The notes: a model not told the origin generated them from the sequence alone. A stretch of 64,000 nt of DNA from Buxus sempervirens (GCA_947561395.2 OX387184.1:7440001-7504000); one strand, 5' to 3'; numbered from the stretch's first letter, positions 48,001 to 62,470 are shown. Numbers and translations: made by a program.

Positions 48001-51000
48001 CAGAACTGTCAAATTCTAAATCTCTGTGTCACCCTAAGTGTCCTGAAGGAATTCATTATCAGCAACACCATAACATCACCAGCTGGCCACCATGAAACTT
48101 AGTATTAACACAAATTGCAACCAGAAGAGTTCAGGATTTGCCTTGAGCAAGTGATGTAAGAAAGGAATTCAATATCAGCAACACCATAACATCACCAGCT
48201 GGCCATCATGAAACCTAGTTTTAACACAAATTTACAACCAGAAGAGTTCAGGATTTGCCTTGAGCAAGTGATGTAAGATTTCAAAACATCTTACTTTAGA
48301 AAATAAGACGTTGAATATGTACGTAGACAGAATCTGCTTTTATCACTTATACCTAATACAATAACATAAGGCAAAAGGTATTCTATTCTGTCACAACAGC
48401 TTTAGTCAGCTGTTCTGATAGACCAAAATATGCTATGTTGAAGAATGATCAGGCCAACCAAACCATCCATTTGACAGGGAATCCTCTGATTAACCACAGA
48501 CAATATCTTAACTACATAAGCCCAGGATATGAGGTTCTGTCATAACTATCAATAGCCATCCAATTTTTATTTATTTATTTTTGTAATGTTTCATAAGTTT
48601 TGTCAAGGAAACACAGTTGTATTCTTATGCAAGTCCTTTATGCCATGTGAAAAAGTTGTTTTGTTCTAAAACTTAATAAAGAGAGAAAGAGGGCAGAGAT
48701 TATATGGCTAGTTCCTTCCTCTTCTAATAGAAAGAAGTGTTTTAATATGTACAAAAACTGTTTTTAATTGTTATTAGATAAAATTAAGTTATGATTACAA
48801 GTAATAGTTCCATATTATTAATTTAATATTCTACTATCTTTGACCATAGATTATAAGTTTAATGACTAAAATAAAAATTTTCAGAATAACGTAACTAATT
48901 AACATTGGTGGTCTGCTGACCCAAAATCACACCTGCTAAGCACACCTAGGTCCTTAGAAAAATGCCAGTCACAGTCACCTATACAATCACCGTTTTTGTT
49001 TTTTGTTTTTGTTTTTGTTTTTTGTTTGCCCCTTCTTTGGGGTAACTCATGAACTGATTATGTTAAAGAGAAGTGAGATAAAAGTTCAAAATAAAGCCCA
49101 GCCATAAACATGTAGGTGAGAGAAGCCAAGCAAAGAGTACCATAAAGGGCAACGGAATAGTTATGATCCTAAACACTTTGAAATAGGTTCAGTGAAGTTA
49201 GAAATCTACCATGGGATGAAATGATAACATATAAACTTATGGGTGAGGATTAATACAAATACACAAGGATTTGGATCTCAACAGAATATATCCATTATCA
49301 GGGAAAATAAATAACAGATCCAAAAATCATGCAAATGTCCACTTACTATAAACAATGGTGTAATTTGTGCTATTCCAGAACCAGACAAAACCCAGAAGCA
49401 ATGGTTTTACTTATACGCCTGGGACAGGGAGAGGGTAAGATGCAAATGATAGCTTTGAAAACAAGTAACATGTATTCTTCAATTACACCAAGTTCAAGGG
49501 AACCTTCATCACCAAATCGTAGGGGGAGATGGGAAGGGAAGGGTTGATATCAAAGGGATCTATATTATTTTACCAAATATTCTACTTTAAATTTTAGTAG
49601 TCAAATTGTGATTAGATACCATGTAAAAAATTTATAGACCACAACAAAAGACATTATTAGTTAATTTCATCCAAAATTCACACTACTAAAAAAATATTAA
49701 ATCACAGGGATTTTTACCATTTTATTTAATAAAAGCTATCAACTGGAAAACACCAAGAAAACCTTAATGGTTCTGAATTTAATATCATATCCCAAGATTT
49801 CACCTTTATTTCTAGTTTCTTGCTCAAATAAATTTCAACTACAACTGCAGTAATTGTATGCAAGATGCTTATCCTTAGAAATCAGTTATGTGGACTCTTC
49901 GAAGGGAAGTAGAGTACATGACTTACTTTACATTCAAAACTATCATAGCATTGAAACCTAATGTTAGATGCAAGATTCATAGAAACAGTAAAGCTTCACA
50001 TGGAAATTTGTATAAAAAACAAACCTCTGTTACTAGCCTGCTTCTCCCTTCACTGGCAGCACCCAAAGCCCGTAAAGAATAAGGCGCGCCAATAACATTA
50101 TCACCCTGCCTCTCCATCCATAACCCTGACCTCAGATATGGTTGATGGTGGCCCGGTGGACCAGCTCCCGATGAAAGTACCATCTCTTGTGAAGAAGCAG
50201 AAGGACCTGAACGTAGTGGGGGAAAGCTACTGCTCTGACCCCGAGATTCAGGGCCCATGGATGGAAGCAAAGAGTGACGAACAAGTTCTGATAATCTTCG
50301 TGGATATTGGATAGGACGATTATGGTGAGGAACCCTGTTAGGAGCAGACAACGGATGGACAGACGAACTCGAGCCGATTCGAGAAGTAGAGGCAACATGT
50401 CCAGGAATGCTTATGTTTCCATTGGATAAACTCAAGCTAGCTGGATCTCGTGCTGAATTTCTCATCTCACTTGAGGGAACAAACATAGGATGTTCTGAAA
50501 TATTTCTTGGCAAGCTTCTTGCATTTGCTTCCTCCTGTAACGCAGCGGCTATTTCTTCAGAAACAACAGGGGAACTTGAGGAACTGCCTGATCTTGAATT
50601 GGAGGTCCCGTTCCACTGGAAAGACTGCAAATTTCTTGGCAAACCAGCAACTTGTACTACACGAGACTGGGTCTGGGTGCCTGAATTAACTGCTGCTGCT
50701 GTCAACACTGAGTCAAATGAATTATCAAATGGAAGATAGGTAGATGATTGATCGGATGACCAAACATTGGAATTGCTCAGGGCACTCCCTGTTGGCAATA
50801 GACTAGGTGGTACAAAATCTTGCTGATATGCAGGGTTTATTCTCATACGGAAATTTCTATGAGAGCCATCTGCAGTTGCAGCTACACCTGATGGAGGAAG
50901 GCTGTCCAAAGCTACCCCTCTAATATCAACCCCAAGTCTAGGATTCATCTGTTCTTGACCACTGAAATTAGAAGGGTTCTCGGAGGGAGTGCATATACTT

Positions 51001-51821
51001 AATCTTCTGCCACCATTATGATGATCAGGAAAATTATGCAATTGATTGTTCTCAGCTTGCTGTAAGCAGCTTGAACTTCCACTCAGAGAAGACTGTCCAG
51101 ACGCTCCCTCAATGGCCTTTCTTTTGCAGGATAAACGTCGACCGTCCAATGAACAACCTGGCCTACCATCATTCTCCTCCACCAAATACCCAGCACTTTC
51201 AGAATTAACACCAAAAGGGGCAGAAGAGCCACTAGCTGACGAAATCAGCTGACTTTCTGATCCACCAGACTTATATGGATGAGGGCAAACACCGGTTCCC
51301 ATGAACTGACCACCACTGGTGCTGTTGTTTACATGACCAAAACTTGGGTTTAAATTCCTTGGAGTACCATCAGAAGTCGAACTTTGCAAAAATATAGGCC
51401 CATTCTCAACTTGATTGCTACTGAGGCTTATATTAACAGTCTCCAATGAATGGATATTAGCAGGTTCATATCGCCTTTCTTCTTGTAATGTTGAACCAGC
51501 TACAGCACGAGCACCCAAAGATGATGACCATCCATGTTCAGCTTTTATATCATCCTGAGTGACGTGGCTTCTCATGGTGTCACTAGAACTAGATTCACCT
51601 AAATTCCAGCTACTCAAGCTTAGACCATCATGAGCAACAGCATTCGAATATGCAATATTTGATTCACTGGGTGATAACATGTAGTCAGGCAACCGGTTTT
51701 CTACTCTATTTCGCACATTCCAAATTATCTGCTGATCCACACCATTGTTACTTGAACTAGATCCATGGTCAAAATCAAACGTTTCAGGAAAGGAATTAAT
51801 GGTACCCCGTTGCCCCTGCAT
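45095..51821 (-). CDS. MBR1/MBR2: RING-H2 E3 ubiquitin ligase, MBR1/MBR2 type
   Basis: Five coding exons join in phase 0: 51821-50025, 46214-46164, 45652-45554, 45471-45328 and 45226-45095 (2223 nt, 740 aa). The long first exon encodes a low-complexity Ser/Asn-rich region starting MQGQRGTINSFPETFDFDHG, with ENRLPDYMLS and SLSSWNLGESSSS, as in the family. The C-terminal exons give VLDIMRRSDSLRFED, then DVDNMSYEELLALEERIGNV and SEESVLKCLQRQKY, and a RING-H2 finger with C693, C696, C711, H713, H716, C719, C730 and C733. Arabidopsis MBR1 and MBR2 bind the Mediator subunit MED25 (PFT1) and promote its turnover in flowering control. Orthology to that pair, and not to another RING-H2 relative such as HIP1, is my best reading. 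The start is the first in-frame ATG; the open frame upstream has only TTG and no ATG. The 3.8-kb intron 46215-50024 holds tandem repeats. Confidence 0.93.
48046..48277. repeat. Tandem duplication, 116-bp unit, in an MBR-type intron
   Basis: Unit one (48046-48161) and unit two (48162-48277) both begin aaggaattca and run through atcagcaacaccataacatc, accagctggcca and gccttgagcaagtgatgtaa, with only a few substitutions. A second, shorter direct repeat lies just left (about 47917-48015: caaaacaatttcaa then agaaccagaactgtcaaatt in both copies). Confidence 0.85.
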
Positions 51822-54573
51822 TAGGGCCAATATATCTTTGCGTAAAAGTGTGTAAGATGTAAAAGAATATCAAATATTCCGACACGTTACACACAGAATT
51901 CCTTTGACAGGCCTACCAGCTCGGCCCAGAATCACTCTTTGATGTTCAAGGCTGACTCAAGTCTAACTCCTATCATTTTTCTTAGCATCACTGAGAGCCG
52001 AACAATAGATCTTGTGTAATGCTTGAAACTACCGCAACAAAATTATTAGCCTACATGCAACCTGCATGAAAGATAAAAATATAAAACATATAGAATCATT
52101 TAACTTAGTAATTTTAAAGCTCTGAAACCACACAGACTAATGCAGTAAAGTTCAAAGTAACAGATAGAAAAACTACTACAGTGTACACCCATACTGCGAA
52201 TGAACAATTGAACATACATGGATGTAAAGAAGATACTACAAGTTCCCAGCATTCAAAGTTTAAAAGTTGATGGTACATGGAACAGGTTTCATCTGATATC
52301 TGGTAATCTATCACAACTAGAACTCGACGACTATAAACATCTGAAATTTTATAAGATAGAATTTTCCTTGATGGAAGTATATTATGACTTCAGAAAGAAA
52401 TAAAATAAAAACTTCATTCAATGATTAGTTGTTGACAGGAGATGTTGCGCCATCCAGAATAATCCATGCCAAATCCGAAGGAAAAACATTGCACGCATTA
52501 GAGTTCACACAAATGTAATTTTTGCTTTTATTCCTACATACAATATCCATTTTTAGTTTCACTAATTTCATTACCTATATAAGACAGTACTTGCAGCCAC
52601 ATTCTATCACTTATGGAGTGAGAGATCCGAGAATATAATAGAATAGAAAGAGATCTGAAAATCAAGTTATCCAAACAATTTGTGAAGCTACTCAACTGAA
52701 AATAACATTTCACTTTAAAGAAGACAAACATCAGAAGAAAACCTACAAGTTTTGGGAAGCTTTGCGCCCACAAGGGTGAAGAAGATGAGGGCATATGGCT
52801 GGGAACAAACTTTTAGTTGTTTGAATCAACCTTTTTGTACAAGCTATTTAGCTTCAAGGCATGATGTGACTATGAGGATGGAAATCGTCTGCAATTTTGG
52901 CCTGCATTGGCTCCTGCTGTTGAAGTGGGATGCTTCCAATGCAGGTCAAAACATACGTAAATAGCTTGTAAATGTTGTATGCAGGGCCCACTTGAGAAAA
53001 CCCTGACCATGGACCATGGGCTGTCAATGCTTACATATGTAGATATTTTCCATATAATACGATACTTTAACTTCCAAAATAAAAATATTTGGACTATCAA
53101 TACCACATGCAAAATCAAAATAGGTATCTAACAGCGGTCCATTTTTAGCAAATAATTTAATCAACATATCCAGAGCTTCTCAAATCTCAAAACTGTAAAA
53201 AGGAATGAACAGCTTATAATACAACCCAGATCCCACTTGTTCAACATACGGAGGATTTTAATAAGCAAAAGGAACAATAACAGTTGCTGATCCTCGAAAA
53301 CCAGCTCTGCAGGAAGGTTTCCTCCAAATTTCAATAGCTATCCAAAATTTTTTCCAAGAATTAAAAAAAAAAAAATCTAAAGTTCTGTAAAAGTATACAG
53401 TCAGAAAAATACAAACAGAGCCCCATACACATGCAAAAGACTAGATGGATATGAAGTGAAAAGCAAAACCATGTAATCCCAGTAAACAGACAATAAAATG
53501 AGGAAGGTCTTTTTTTCAACACTCAATGCCAGCCTTTACTCAAACTACCAGAACTTCAAATTCTTAAAAGAGCCAGAAGGATATTAAATAGACAACCAAA
53601 TGATAAAATGATGAAGGCATAAATTTGGTGGAAATTTATCATGCGCTGCTTTCTTTTTTCTATTGATGTTTTAACTTATCTAAAAATAATAATAATAATA
53701 AAATAAAAGAGAATATGAATTATGGAGGAACATTATCAGGAAAGGAAACAAACCCATAAGAGAATACCAGCCAACTACTTTCCTTCTTCAACAAATGCAG
53801 ATCTAGTTGATGATCACCGTACCATTGCTGCATTTAGATACATTATCTGAGGTTTTCATAATTCAAGCATTCAGCTCATGGACACCAAAAAATTGATAAC
53901 CCCCATCCCAATTACACAGGAAAAGAGAAAAATATGAACACACACGCACAAGAAGCAGCAGCTCAAATCCTAAAAAGAAGATGAATCAAGGCCATCCAAA
54001 TGACAAAAAAGAAATGGCATCAATCAGTGCCACCAATCTAATCCGAACTACGACCAACTACTAAAATCAAACGTTAGAGCTGAATATAAGTTCATAAGTA
54101 GACAAGCATATCGGCATGTGCCAGCATTCCTCATTTTAAAAATTTAACACATAATTAGCTAATAGAAACAAAATATATTGAACTATCACCAAGATCGTTT
54201 CCTTGATAAGAATAATAAAACCGATAGACTTCTTGTGATGTGGATTCAACTTATATCGATGGCAACTAAAACCAGGAAATAGTACAAAGCCAAAGAATAC
54301 AACAGCAAAAAGTAAACAAATAATTAATGGAAAAAAAGACATGTAACAATACCCCAAACACGAGGAGAAGAAACAACAGAACCAAACCCTAGAAAATCGT
54401 CATAACCATCGTTACTTCTCCCGTCTCAAAGGTAATTAATTGGGCGGGTGGGGTGGACCGGCGGAAATCAAAACTGAAATCCTAAAAGCCCTTAAAATCC
54501 AAGGAACAGAAAAACCCAGAAACGCAAATATATCACCAACCGATCAAACAGATGAATACAGGGAAAAACATAC
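51822..54573. other. Probable 5'-UTR intron of the MBR-type gene
   Basis: On the minus strand a donor gtatgttttt begins at 54573, and a pyrimidine-rich stretch with an AAG acceptor lies 10-20 bases upstream of the start codon at 51821. The enclosed 2.7 kb has no coding sequence. It contains a small foldback at 52838-52970. Confidence 0.5.
52838..52970. repeat. 133-bp foldback with 13-bp arms
   Basis: tacaagctattta at 52838-52850 returns as its reverse complement at 52958-52970. Inside, gcattgg and ccaatgc form a second inverted pair (about 52903 and 52936). It may be a tiny MITE; no target-site duplication was found. Confidence 0.5.
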
Positions 54574-54640
54574 CTGATGAACTACCCTAGACGACGATCG
54601 GCTAGCGGATCGATGAATCAAAATAAGTTAGCTACAAGAG
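54574..54640 (-). other. Probable non-coding first exon of the MBR-type gene
   Basis: The donor at 54573/54572 (cag before gtatgt) marks the right edge of a leader exon. A TATA-like aataaatatag on the minus strand near 54670-54681 would place the transcription start about 30 bases downstream, near 54640. Exact start is a guess. Confidence 0.35.
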
Positions 54641-57600
54641 TAGCCCTCCCCAGAGATGAAAGCCCTCTCTCTATATTTATTGTGTACCGTTCATTTTCCT
54701 CTCATTAAGAGATGAAAAATAAACGACAAAACTGATAAATGGAAAGGAAAAATAGGGTCGGAGGGCGTGTAGAGAGAGAGAGAGTCCGTAAGGAAGGGTG
54801 GTGCGGGAGAGATTATGGGAACAGTAATCGAAAGGAGTAATAGCAATGAAAATTACTAAACCAAGAAGTAAAGAGAAGAAACACAAGGCTAAGGTGGCCT
54901 ATTGGGTTGCTGACCAAGATATGGAGCCTCTTTTAGAAGCTCGCCTCTCTGACTCCTTGCCTCTTTCTCTCCCATTCATCTGATTGAAAAAGAAAAGCGC
55001 CGCTCTCTTGATTCGCGTTGTAATCTCTCTCTCAAAGTCTCACGCCAAGCCTAGGCTCTGCCTACTTACCATCACCCGTCTATATCTCCCTCTGTCCTAA
55101 GTCCACTTCCGAGCTGTAAACAAGTCGATTTATTTATTAATAACAGTAATACCCCACCTTCCTCACCTTCCTGCCTCGTGGGTCTCTCTCTTTCTCGAGT
55201 CTATGCTTTGGTCCTCTTCGTTTTTTATCTTCCCTTTGAATGGAGTGCTGTTAGCTTTTTATCTTCGTTTTCATGTTTTATTCTGGGCCACAAAAGCACC
55301 TCTCTCTCTCTCTCTCTCTCCACAACCGAATTGCTTATCTGACAATTGCGTAATAAGATTTCCTTTAACTGGCTTGGTGTTTTAATATAGAGTTGGTGGT
55401 TCAAACCGAAGTTATGGTTGCCAACCGAGTTTGAATGACCTAATCGATTCTCCTCAGGGTTCTGTTTTGTCTTAGTGGGTTGGGAAGCTACGTGGAGGAC
55501 TTTATTTTAAAGCAAGCTTCGTGAAACGTCCGATATTATAAAGCAGGTTAATGGCGCCCAAACGAGGATTCTGATGAGATATTGTAAACCGCCAAGCAAA
55601 TGGGAAGATTCAAGTGTGGATCACTAAATAATGATTAGGCACGTAGGAGCCGAGTGCTCTTCAAATTCGAACTCCATTTCTCTTGGACCCATGAAACCGG
55701 AATCCCATATTTTCAATATCTTCTATGATGAAGCTATAGCCTCTAGATTTATGAATTTGCATGATCCGATCTGCATTTTCATATAGATTACTGCTTCACT
55801 TGTAAACTTTCAATCTTTTTACATGAATCCATCTAGTTGAAATCCTCATATTTAGATTCAAAATTTACAGAATTAACTCTAGCTCATTTTTTGTTTTGTA
55901 GCTCAACTCCACATTAGAATTGGCTGTTTTTGCATTATCCATCATAATGGTTGCTGAAGCGAAAAGTTGTATCACACAGGTATCCTGAGCTTTTCTTAGC
56001 TCCATATGCTTTCTTATTCACTTGTATAAGTCGTCAGAAAAAAAACATAACCACATTCACTAAATGTGTTCAGCATCTGTGTATGAGAAAACATACATGC
56101 CCACAAGCCATGCATCTGTCCTGAATTTTTTTTTTCTCAGTTATTGTGCAAGTACAATGTTCAACAACCAAGTAAAGAGCAACATAAAGAAAGGGAAAAA
56201 CAACACAAATTAAAACCCTTCACAAATAAGAAAAAAATCTAATTTAAGTGTAATTTTTCTTCCCCTTTTTCTTGCTATTTTCAGTATAGGATACTGAAAT
56301 AATTGTCTAAATTCACACAAAAGGCATTCTCATTACAAAATTCGAATCTGTCACAGAATCAATTAAGTGAAAGCAAGTTGCATAAACCAAAACCAGGTTT
56401 AAAAAACTTATGCATTTGAAACCAAGAAAATACATTCCAACAAGGATTATAAATGTGCAACAAAAAGAATCATATCAATGTAAATGCAACTAGCAATCTC
56501 TTTATTTATATTCATAACATATTTACTACACATTATTAATGTCACACACCCACACATTCACACGTGTGATAAAATATAGGATTTTATAAACGATCAATAA
56601 GCATTCATTGCTGCAGATTCATGCATGCTACTTTCTTCAAATTTATTAGACCACTCTTTCCATTCAGAGAAGTATAAAAGACATAAATGATGGCATTTCA
56701 AAACGAAATTTTTTACTTTTTCTTCATCTCAGATCTTATTTATCTTTATCATCGGTTATCAAAATAATTACATCCAAACAAATTTAACAATGGAAGTCTT
56801 TGTATTACCATATATTTCGAGCATTGCTAGGCCCAAGCTAGGGTAAAGGAAGAAGGTTACATTAGGTATCAGGCTGGTAGCGGGTTCAAAACTTTAAAAC
56901 CTCTCATGACCATGAGAATAACTAAAAGTTGTATTTCCAAATCATTGTTCACAATGTCCTATAAAACATGAATCCAAAGGGACTCACCAGGATGCAATAA
57001 ATAATATCAAAGTAATTTCGACCAAATCACTGAAACCAGTAATGAATATCTAGTTTACACACGCATCTAACAAAAAATTCCACAAGTGCAAGCAAAAAAT
57101 ATATATACTAAATGCTTTTGTTAAAACAATAATCAAGGATAAAGTTGGCTTCTTAGTCTCAAAAAGGAATCTTCAGTTTATCATAATCTGATTTGATTTA
57201 ATAAGAACCAATGCTCATTCCACATGAGTTCCAAATATAATCAAGTAACAACATACTAAAAATAGTTTCTTTTACTCAATGTTCGAAGCATCTTAACTGA
57301 CAGTAAGCTGAAATATTTTACCTGTTGCCAACTGAGTTGCTCAAACACCCGTGTTCTGTAAATATCATACGTAATATTAATTACCTGTGAAATCTCACTC
57401 CTCAGATAACAATATGTTTTTACACAAAAAGGTGATTTAAGAAACCATTTTCCCTCTCTTCTAATTAATGGGGAACAGTTGTGTGTTGAAAAGCTAGGCA
57501 CTTTGTTCAAGAGGTACCTATGACAATGGAGATTCTTAAAATCATGCTTTACTACGTTGATGCAAAACTAGTATTTACTCAAATTTGATTGATTCAGAAT

Positions 57601-58425
57601 CCATGTACAGAGTCAACAATCAATCTGCACCATCAATATACCTAATTCTAATGGTGGTCCAGAAAAGGAATTAACATATTCATACTGATGTGAAGTGCAT
57701 CTCAATACTCGTTATACCATGCAATTTTTAAACATTGTTAGTTCAATTAAAATTCATATACATATGGATGAGGCAAGTATTTATACAAATATGTTGTAAT
57801 TATAAGATTTTACAAGTGCAACCCAACATAAACATTAAAATTGTTCACAAACAGGAAAAAGAACTTGCTAACAGAAATATCAGAGAGCTTGTCAAGCAAG
57901 CACCAGGTTATAGGAAAAATGCATAGAAATCTAGGAACTTCCCATAGATGCAGCCTGGGGGGACAACCTTCACCAAGAGGAACATCATAGTAAACTGATC
58001 CAAGAGACGCAAAGAGCCATGTTTTGCATCAAGTCATTTCAACCAATATTTTCTGCCATCAGCATATCAACCTCTCTTTCACTATCATAGTGCCTGTCAA
58101 AGTGCACAAATGGGAACGATACAAGCCCAGACCAAAAATGGCATGAGAAAAATTATACAGACACATCCATTTTTTTTTTCACCTAAATTATAGAAAGCAC
58201 CAAGCATATTATAATTTACTTCAACCAATTACCTCAATGAGCAGAGTCACTATGCCATGACATCCGTGTCCAGTGGAAATTGGCAATACAATTTCTTCGT
58301 CCTTTTCCTTAAATATTTTTTTTTTTCATTTCCTAGGTCCATCTTAACACAGCTTTTGAGCAGCAATAAAGCTGGAGTACCATGGGGAATATCCATGTGT
58401 TTCATTAAGCCAGTTTCTTCAACAT
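54641..58425. other. Intergenic region between the MBR-type and NAC genes
   Basis: The first part is the MBR-type promoter, with CT/GA repeats at about 54770-54784 and 55304-55320. The remainder is AT-rich without a recognisable gene; the right end should contain the 3' UTR of the minus-strand NAC gene. Confidence 0.4.
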
Positions 58426-61090
58426 TTATTCCAAGGATTCAAAACCAGAAAGAGGGAAGATCAGATCATCTAATTCAATAAAATCTCCCTGTAGGATGCT
58501 GGAGTTGATAATTAGCTCATCTGCAGAAACATCAGCAAATGTGAATCTACCAGTGGCGATCCCTTCAGATGGTCTCACCTGCATATCATTCCACGGTGAT
58601 GTAAGTTGAAAATTTCTAAACAATCTGAAACCAACAGAAAACAAATTTAGCAAGACAAGACAGAGAAACTGCATAGATTCCATGCTAAACAAGTAACTGA
58701 AATATGCTTTCCCATTATAATGAGAATAGCATATATCTGCTCATAAACCAGAGAGGTGAAAGTAGTATCACAAATAGTTCGAGGTGTAATACCAGTAGCA
58801 GTGAAAGCAGAAAGCATAAGAAAAAATAGACCAAATTATCAACTTCATTAAAGAAGTTGATAACAACTTTCAGAAGTCAGAACCAGACTTCGAATAAAAA
58901 AACTTATGTCAATCATTAACCAAATGCCCTATCCCAACATAATAAACAAAACCCTAAATCACGAGACTTCCTGCACTATTAATTGTTTTGATATCCAGAT
59001 TCCAATAATGTTTAAATAACAAATAGTAATTTTGTTTTTTTCAGGATTGTGAACGCCTTGAGAAAATTCATAAACGAAGGTAAAAGGTGTGATTGTCTGC
59101 CTCACTGCATGGTCAGAAATGAAAGTTCCACACCCAGCCCTCACAAACACCAACACCACTACACAAAACACACACACACGGAGTAACAATGCAGCAAATC
59201 TAGACCACAGGACATTCTCTAGATAGACTGAGTGAAAACTTTTCAATCCACTGGAGTGAATCAAGCATAAAAACAGCCACTGCACTTCTAAATTTTCTTC
59301 TGCAAAAGAAAAAAAAAAAGAGGATGTTAGATTGAGTGTACCCTTTATCCACGTGGCAAACTTTTTATGGCTGACACACTGTATTTGAGGTGAGATTGAC
59401 TGAAACCACTCAAGGACAATTGGGTTTCTTCTAATAAGATGCAAGTGGGAAATCTGTGTGTCACCAGGTTCCAACTCCACAGCATTTCACCAGGCAACCC
59501 AACCCAATAAATGGCATAAAAAATAATGTACACAAATAATAAACATAATAACAAAACAGACGTCTGAATACAAAAACTGGTTAGAAAGAAAAAGTGTCGC
59601 TAACTTTCTTAATCCAATTTCCGAATTAGCATAGAGTATATGCAGCAGTTTCCTAACATCCACGGCCTTTTCTTCATAGTTCTAAGGCATTTTTGTTGAT
59701 TTTGGACAAACAGATGTTGCTTGAATAGTAAAGAATCCTGTAACAAAACTGCACCCCTTCTCAAGGTTCTAACATGACTTTATGTCTCAGAAGAATAGTT
59801 ATTTTCTTTTCAAGATTTTAAGGTGGAATGGGTTTGAGGACTATCCCAATGACAGTGGCCTAAAACTGGCTTTTAACCATAATGTGTAGAAAAGGCTCCA
59901 TTATGACAGTTATCATTGATTAGGATTTGATCATTATGTTCAAAGTCTTGGGCTGCAGCACACCAATCCACCCACACATGTATGTATTTATATGTATATT
60001 CTAGGATTTTGTAGCCAAGTATTTCTCAATTTCACCCAACTAATCTTTTTTATATGGCTTGGCATGGTGTAATTTGAAAATCTACCAAATTTAGAAAGTG
60101 AATGAATTTAAACTGTGATATCAATCGATAAACCATTACTTCATGCTTTTAGGAAGGTCATGCAATCTAAGCAATCAAGTTAGAATGTGACTGATCATGA
60201 AATCAGAATCTTGGACTTCAACAAATTTGTAAAGTTTAAATGGATGGAATGTTTGGCTTCAAGAAACGTCGGGGACTTTGTGGGCTGTGTTGGGAATGGC
60301 ATATCACAGAAACTATAATTGCCCACCCAAAACCATCTGAAACTGGGACACTTGGAAACAAGTTAAAGATTTGTTGAACAGGTTTCTGCTTGATAGTTAG
60401 GAAGATAGAGGAGTTCATATACAGAGAATGACATAAAAATGGATTTCAAGAGTACATCAAGGAGGTTGGGGTGGTACAGAATACAGATTGGGTCACTAAA
60501 CCCAGCATTTCCACACTGATATGGTGACAGTCTTAGAGAAAGAAAAGGCACTCCATTCATGTTATCCTCCCCCCATCCCCCTATTATGCAATAAAGAAAA
60601 GGTGTTTGAAGGAGTTCAACTTTGAACATCTATGTAATATTAAATTATAAAAAGGAAAAATAGAAAAAAGAAAGATTGTCTGTGAGCAGCCACACACACA
60701 AAAAAGAAAAAGAAATAATGGTATGGAGTAGAACTGTAACATCAATTTCATAGAGATGCTAAACAACATGTAAGGTCTTACCCGCTCATCAGGCTGTGGG
60801 GTGCACACAAGTGATGGGAAGAAATCGTCAGATACTGGCTCAGTCACAATTGGACTTTCGAACTCATTAATCAGCTTCATGGGAAACTTTGGAATCCCAC
60901 TGCCTGTATCAATGAAATTTTCATTATGAACTACAACTTCACCAATTCCAGATGTAGAAGTTCCATCATGCTGCTTATAAGGGCCACTAATTTTAACGTC
61001 ACACTTTTTTGCATCACTTTCTTCAGCATGCTCCAATAATTTATTTTCAGCATAAGAATTCAGGAAAACCCGACATAGCACAAAAGAGTC
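58426..61090 (-). CDS. NAC-domain transcription factor, last two exons (5' part outside window)
   Basis: Exon 61090-60782 begins right after an AG acceptor with DSFVLCRVFLNSYAE, the end of the NAC DNA-binding domain (subdomain E). It runs in phase 0 to PQPDER and a GT donor. Exon 58578-58426 starts VRPSEGIATGRFTFADVS and ends ELDDLIFPLSGFESLE before a TAA, an acidic C-terminal region like the activation tails of several NAC proteins. Together 153 aa are visible. The exons for subdomains A-D, with the usual WKATGKDR motif, were searched for by eye up to 64000 and not found. They should lie to the right, making the intervening intron at least 2.9 kb with a LINE inside it. I cannot assign a subgroup. 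A truncated NAC relic is the alternative. Confidence 0.75.
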
Positions 61091-61381
61091 CTACAAACAG
61101 CAGTAATAAATAAAATCAGCATCAATCAGATGAAACACATTACCCTAGTCCTCCATATTAGAATATCATGAAATCATACTGTTAATAACTTGAAAAACAA
61201 CATCTTGGGCATCTATAGCTGTTAAAAATGTAAAATTTCACTCCTTTCAAAGTTAAAATTGTAAATTATAAGCTAATAGAAAAGAATGGTAATAAATCTG
61301 ATTCTAACATTTAATCACGTCTAGTGTCTGCATTGATTTAGTGTCACATTTACAGCAGTTATAAGTAATGATGCAGGTTGA

Positions 61382-62369
61382 CAAAATATTAGAAGGCTGA
61401 GATCAGTCAGAAGGAGAGGAGCTTTGATTGGTCAAACTCAATTTAGCCTCCTTGAAATTTGCTTCTGTGGCCAATATCATGTCTTGGTTTTGGAATGGTT
61501 TGAATTGACATCTACACAGTTCAAGAGAGACCTTAGACCTCTGCTAATTACTTGGAACTGTCCTCTCTTCTTGATATTCTACATAATGTTTTCATTTCCC
61601 CTGACACTGGATAGGTGAACTCAATGGTAGGTTCCCATCTAATTTTTTTCTTTTTCAGTTTTGTTTGGTCTGGATATGGAGGATTGTTGTTTCCGTTCTT
61701 CAGTTCGTCATATTTGGAAGTCTAATGGCTCTCTCCCCCAGTCAAAGCTTTTTGCATGGTCTGTCTTAATGAAATGCCAGTGATATTAGCCAAAGGAGAA
61801 GGCCAGCTGTAGCATTGTCTCCTCACCGATGTGTGGTGTGCTTAAAACAGGGAAATTTGATTGAGCATCTATTTTTTGCATTATGAGTTTTCATAAAGTA
61901 TGGATGGCATTTCTACAGTTTTTTTTTAATACTTCTTGGTGTGTACCTGCCACCTTGAATGATTTATTTGAACAATGGAAATTCACTCATTACAAAAAGA
62001 GGGTAAGATTAGTTCGGCATTCAATTCTTTATGCTCTCATTTGGGTTGTAGAAGGACAGGGATAGAAGCATATTTGAGGGAGTTATGTCTGCTTGGGAGG
62101 AGGTTTATGAGTCTGTCATGTTGACATGTACATCTTGGTTCATCTTCAAGCCGGAGTTTGCTAGTTATAAGATTATGGATTTCATGTACAAATGGGAAGA
62201 AGTTGCTGATATTCTGGTTAGGATGGTTTTGTCTATGTTTGATGGTTTGAATATCTCATTCAACCTCGTTTAGGGCTGCCATCTTATAGTTCTTGTACTG
62301 TTAGAGCGATGGTTGTGTGGTCTTTTTCCAGCTTTCTTCATGTATGGTAAGGATTAGGTCTTGGTTTCG

Positions 62370-62401
<32 letters not shown>

Positions 62402-62470
62402 GCTTCTTGTACTCTATATTTACTTTAATATGATAGTCGCTTACATCAAAAACGGGAAAAAGAAAAAAAG
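61382..62470 (+). mobile_element. 5'-truncated LINE, about 1.1 kb, with 18-bp target-site duplication
   Basis: The flanks agtaatgatgcaggttga (61364-61381) and agtaatgatgcaggctga (62472-62489) match at 17 of 18 bases. Inside, plus-strand frames with shifts give the C-terminal part of a non-LTR ORF2: HIWKSNGSPPSQSF, RRRPAVALSPHRCVVCLKQG, NLIEHLFF (the zinc-knuckle-like domain after reverse transcriptase), then HSILYALIWVV and RSIFEGVMSAWEE. The 3' part has a run of 30 G at 62371-62400 and an A-rich end. It lies upstream of the NAC exon at 61090 and probably within that gene's intron. Confidence 0.82.

Noticed and set aside
51822..51830. TTG start three codons before the MBR-type ATG
   Set aside because: Plant genes normally start at ATG, and MQGQR at 51821 matches the family start.
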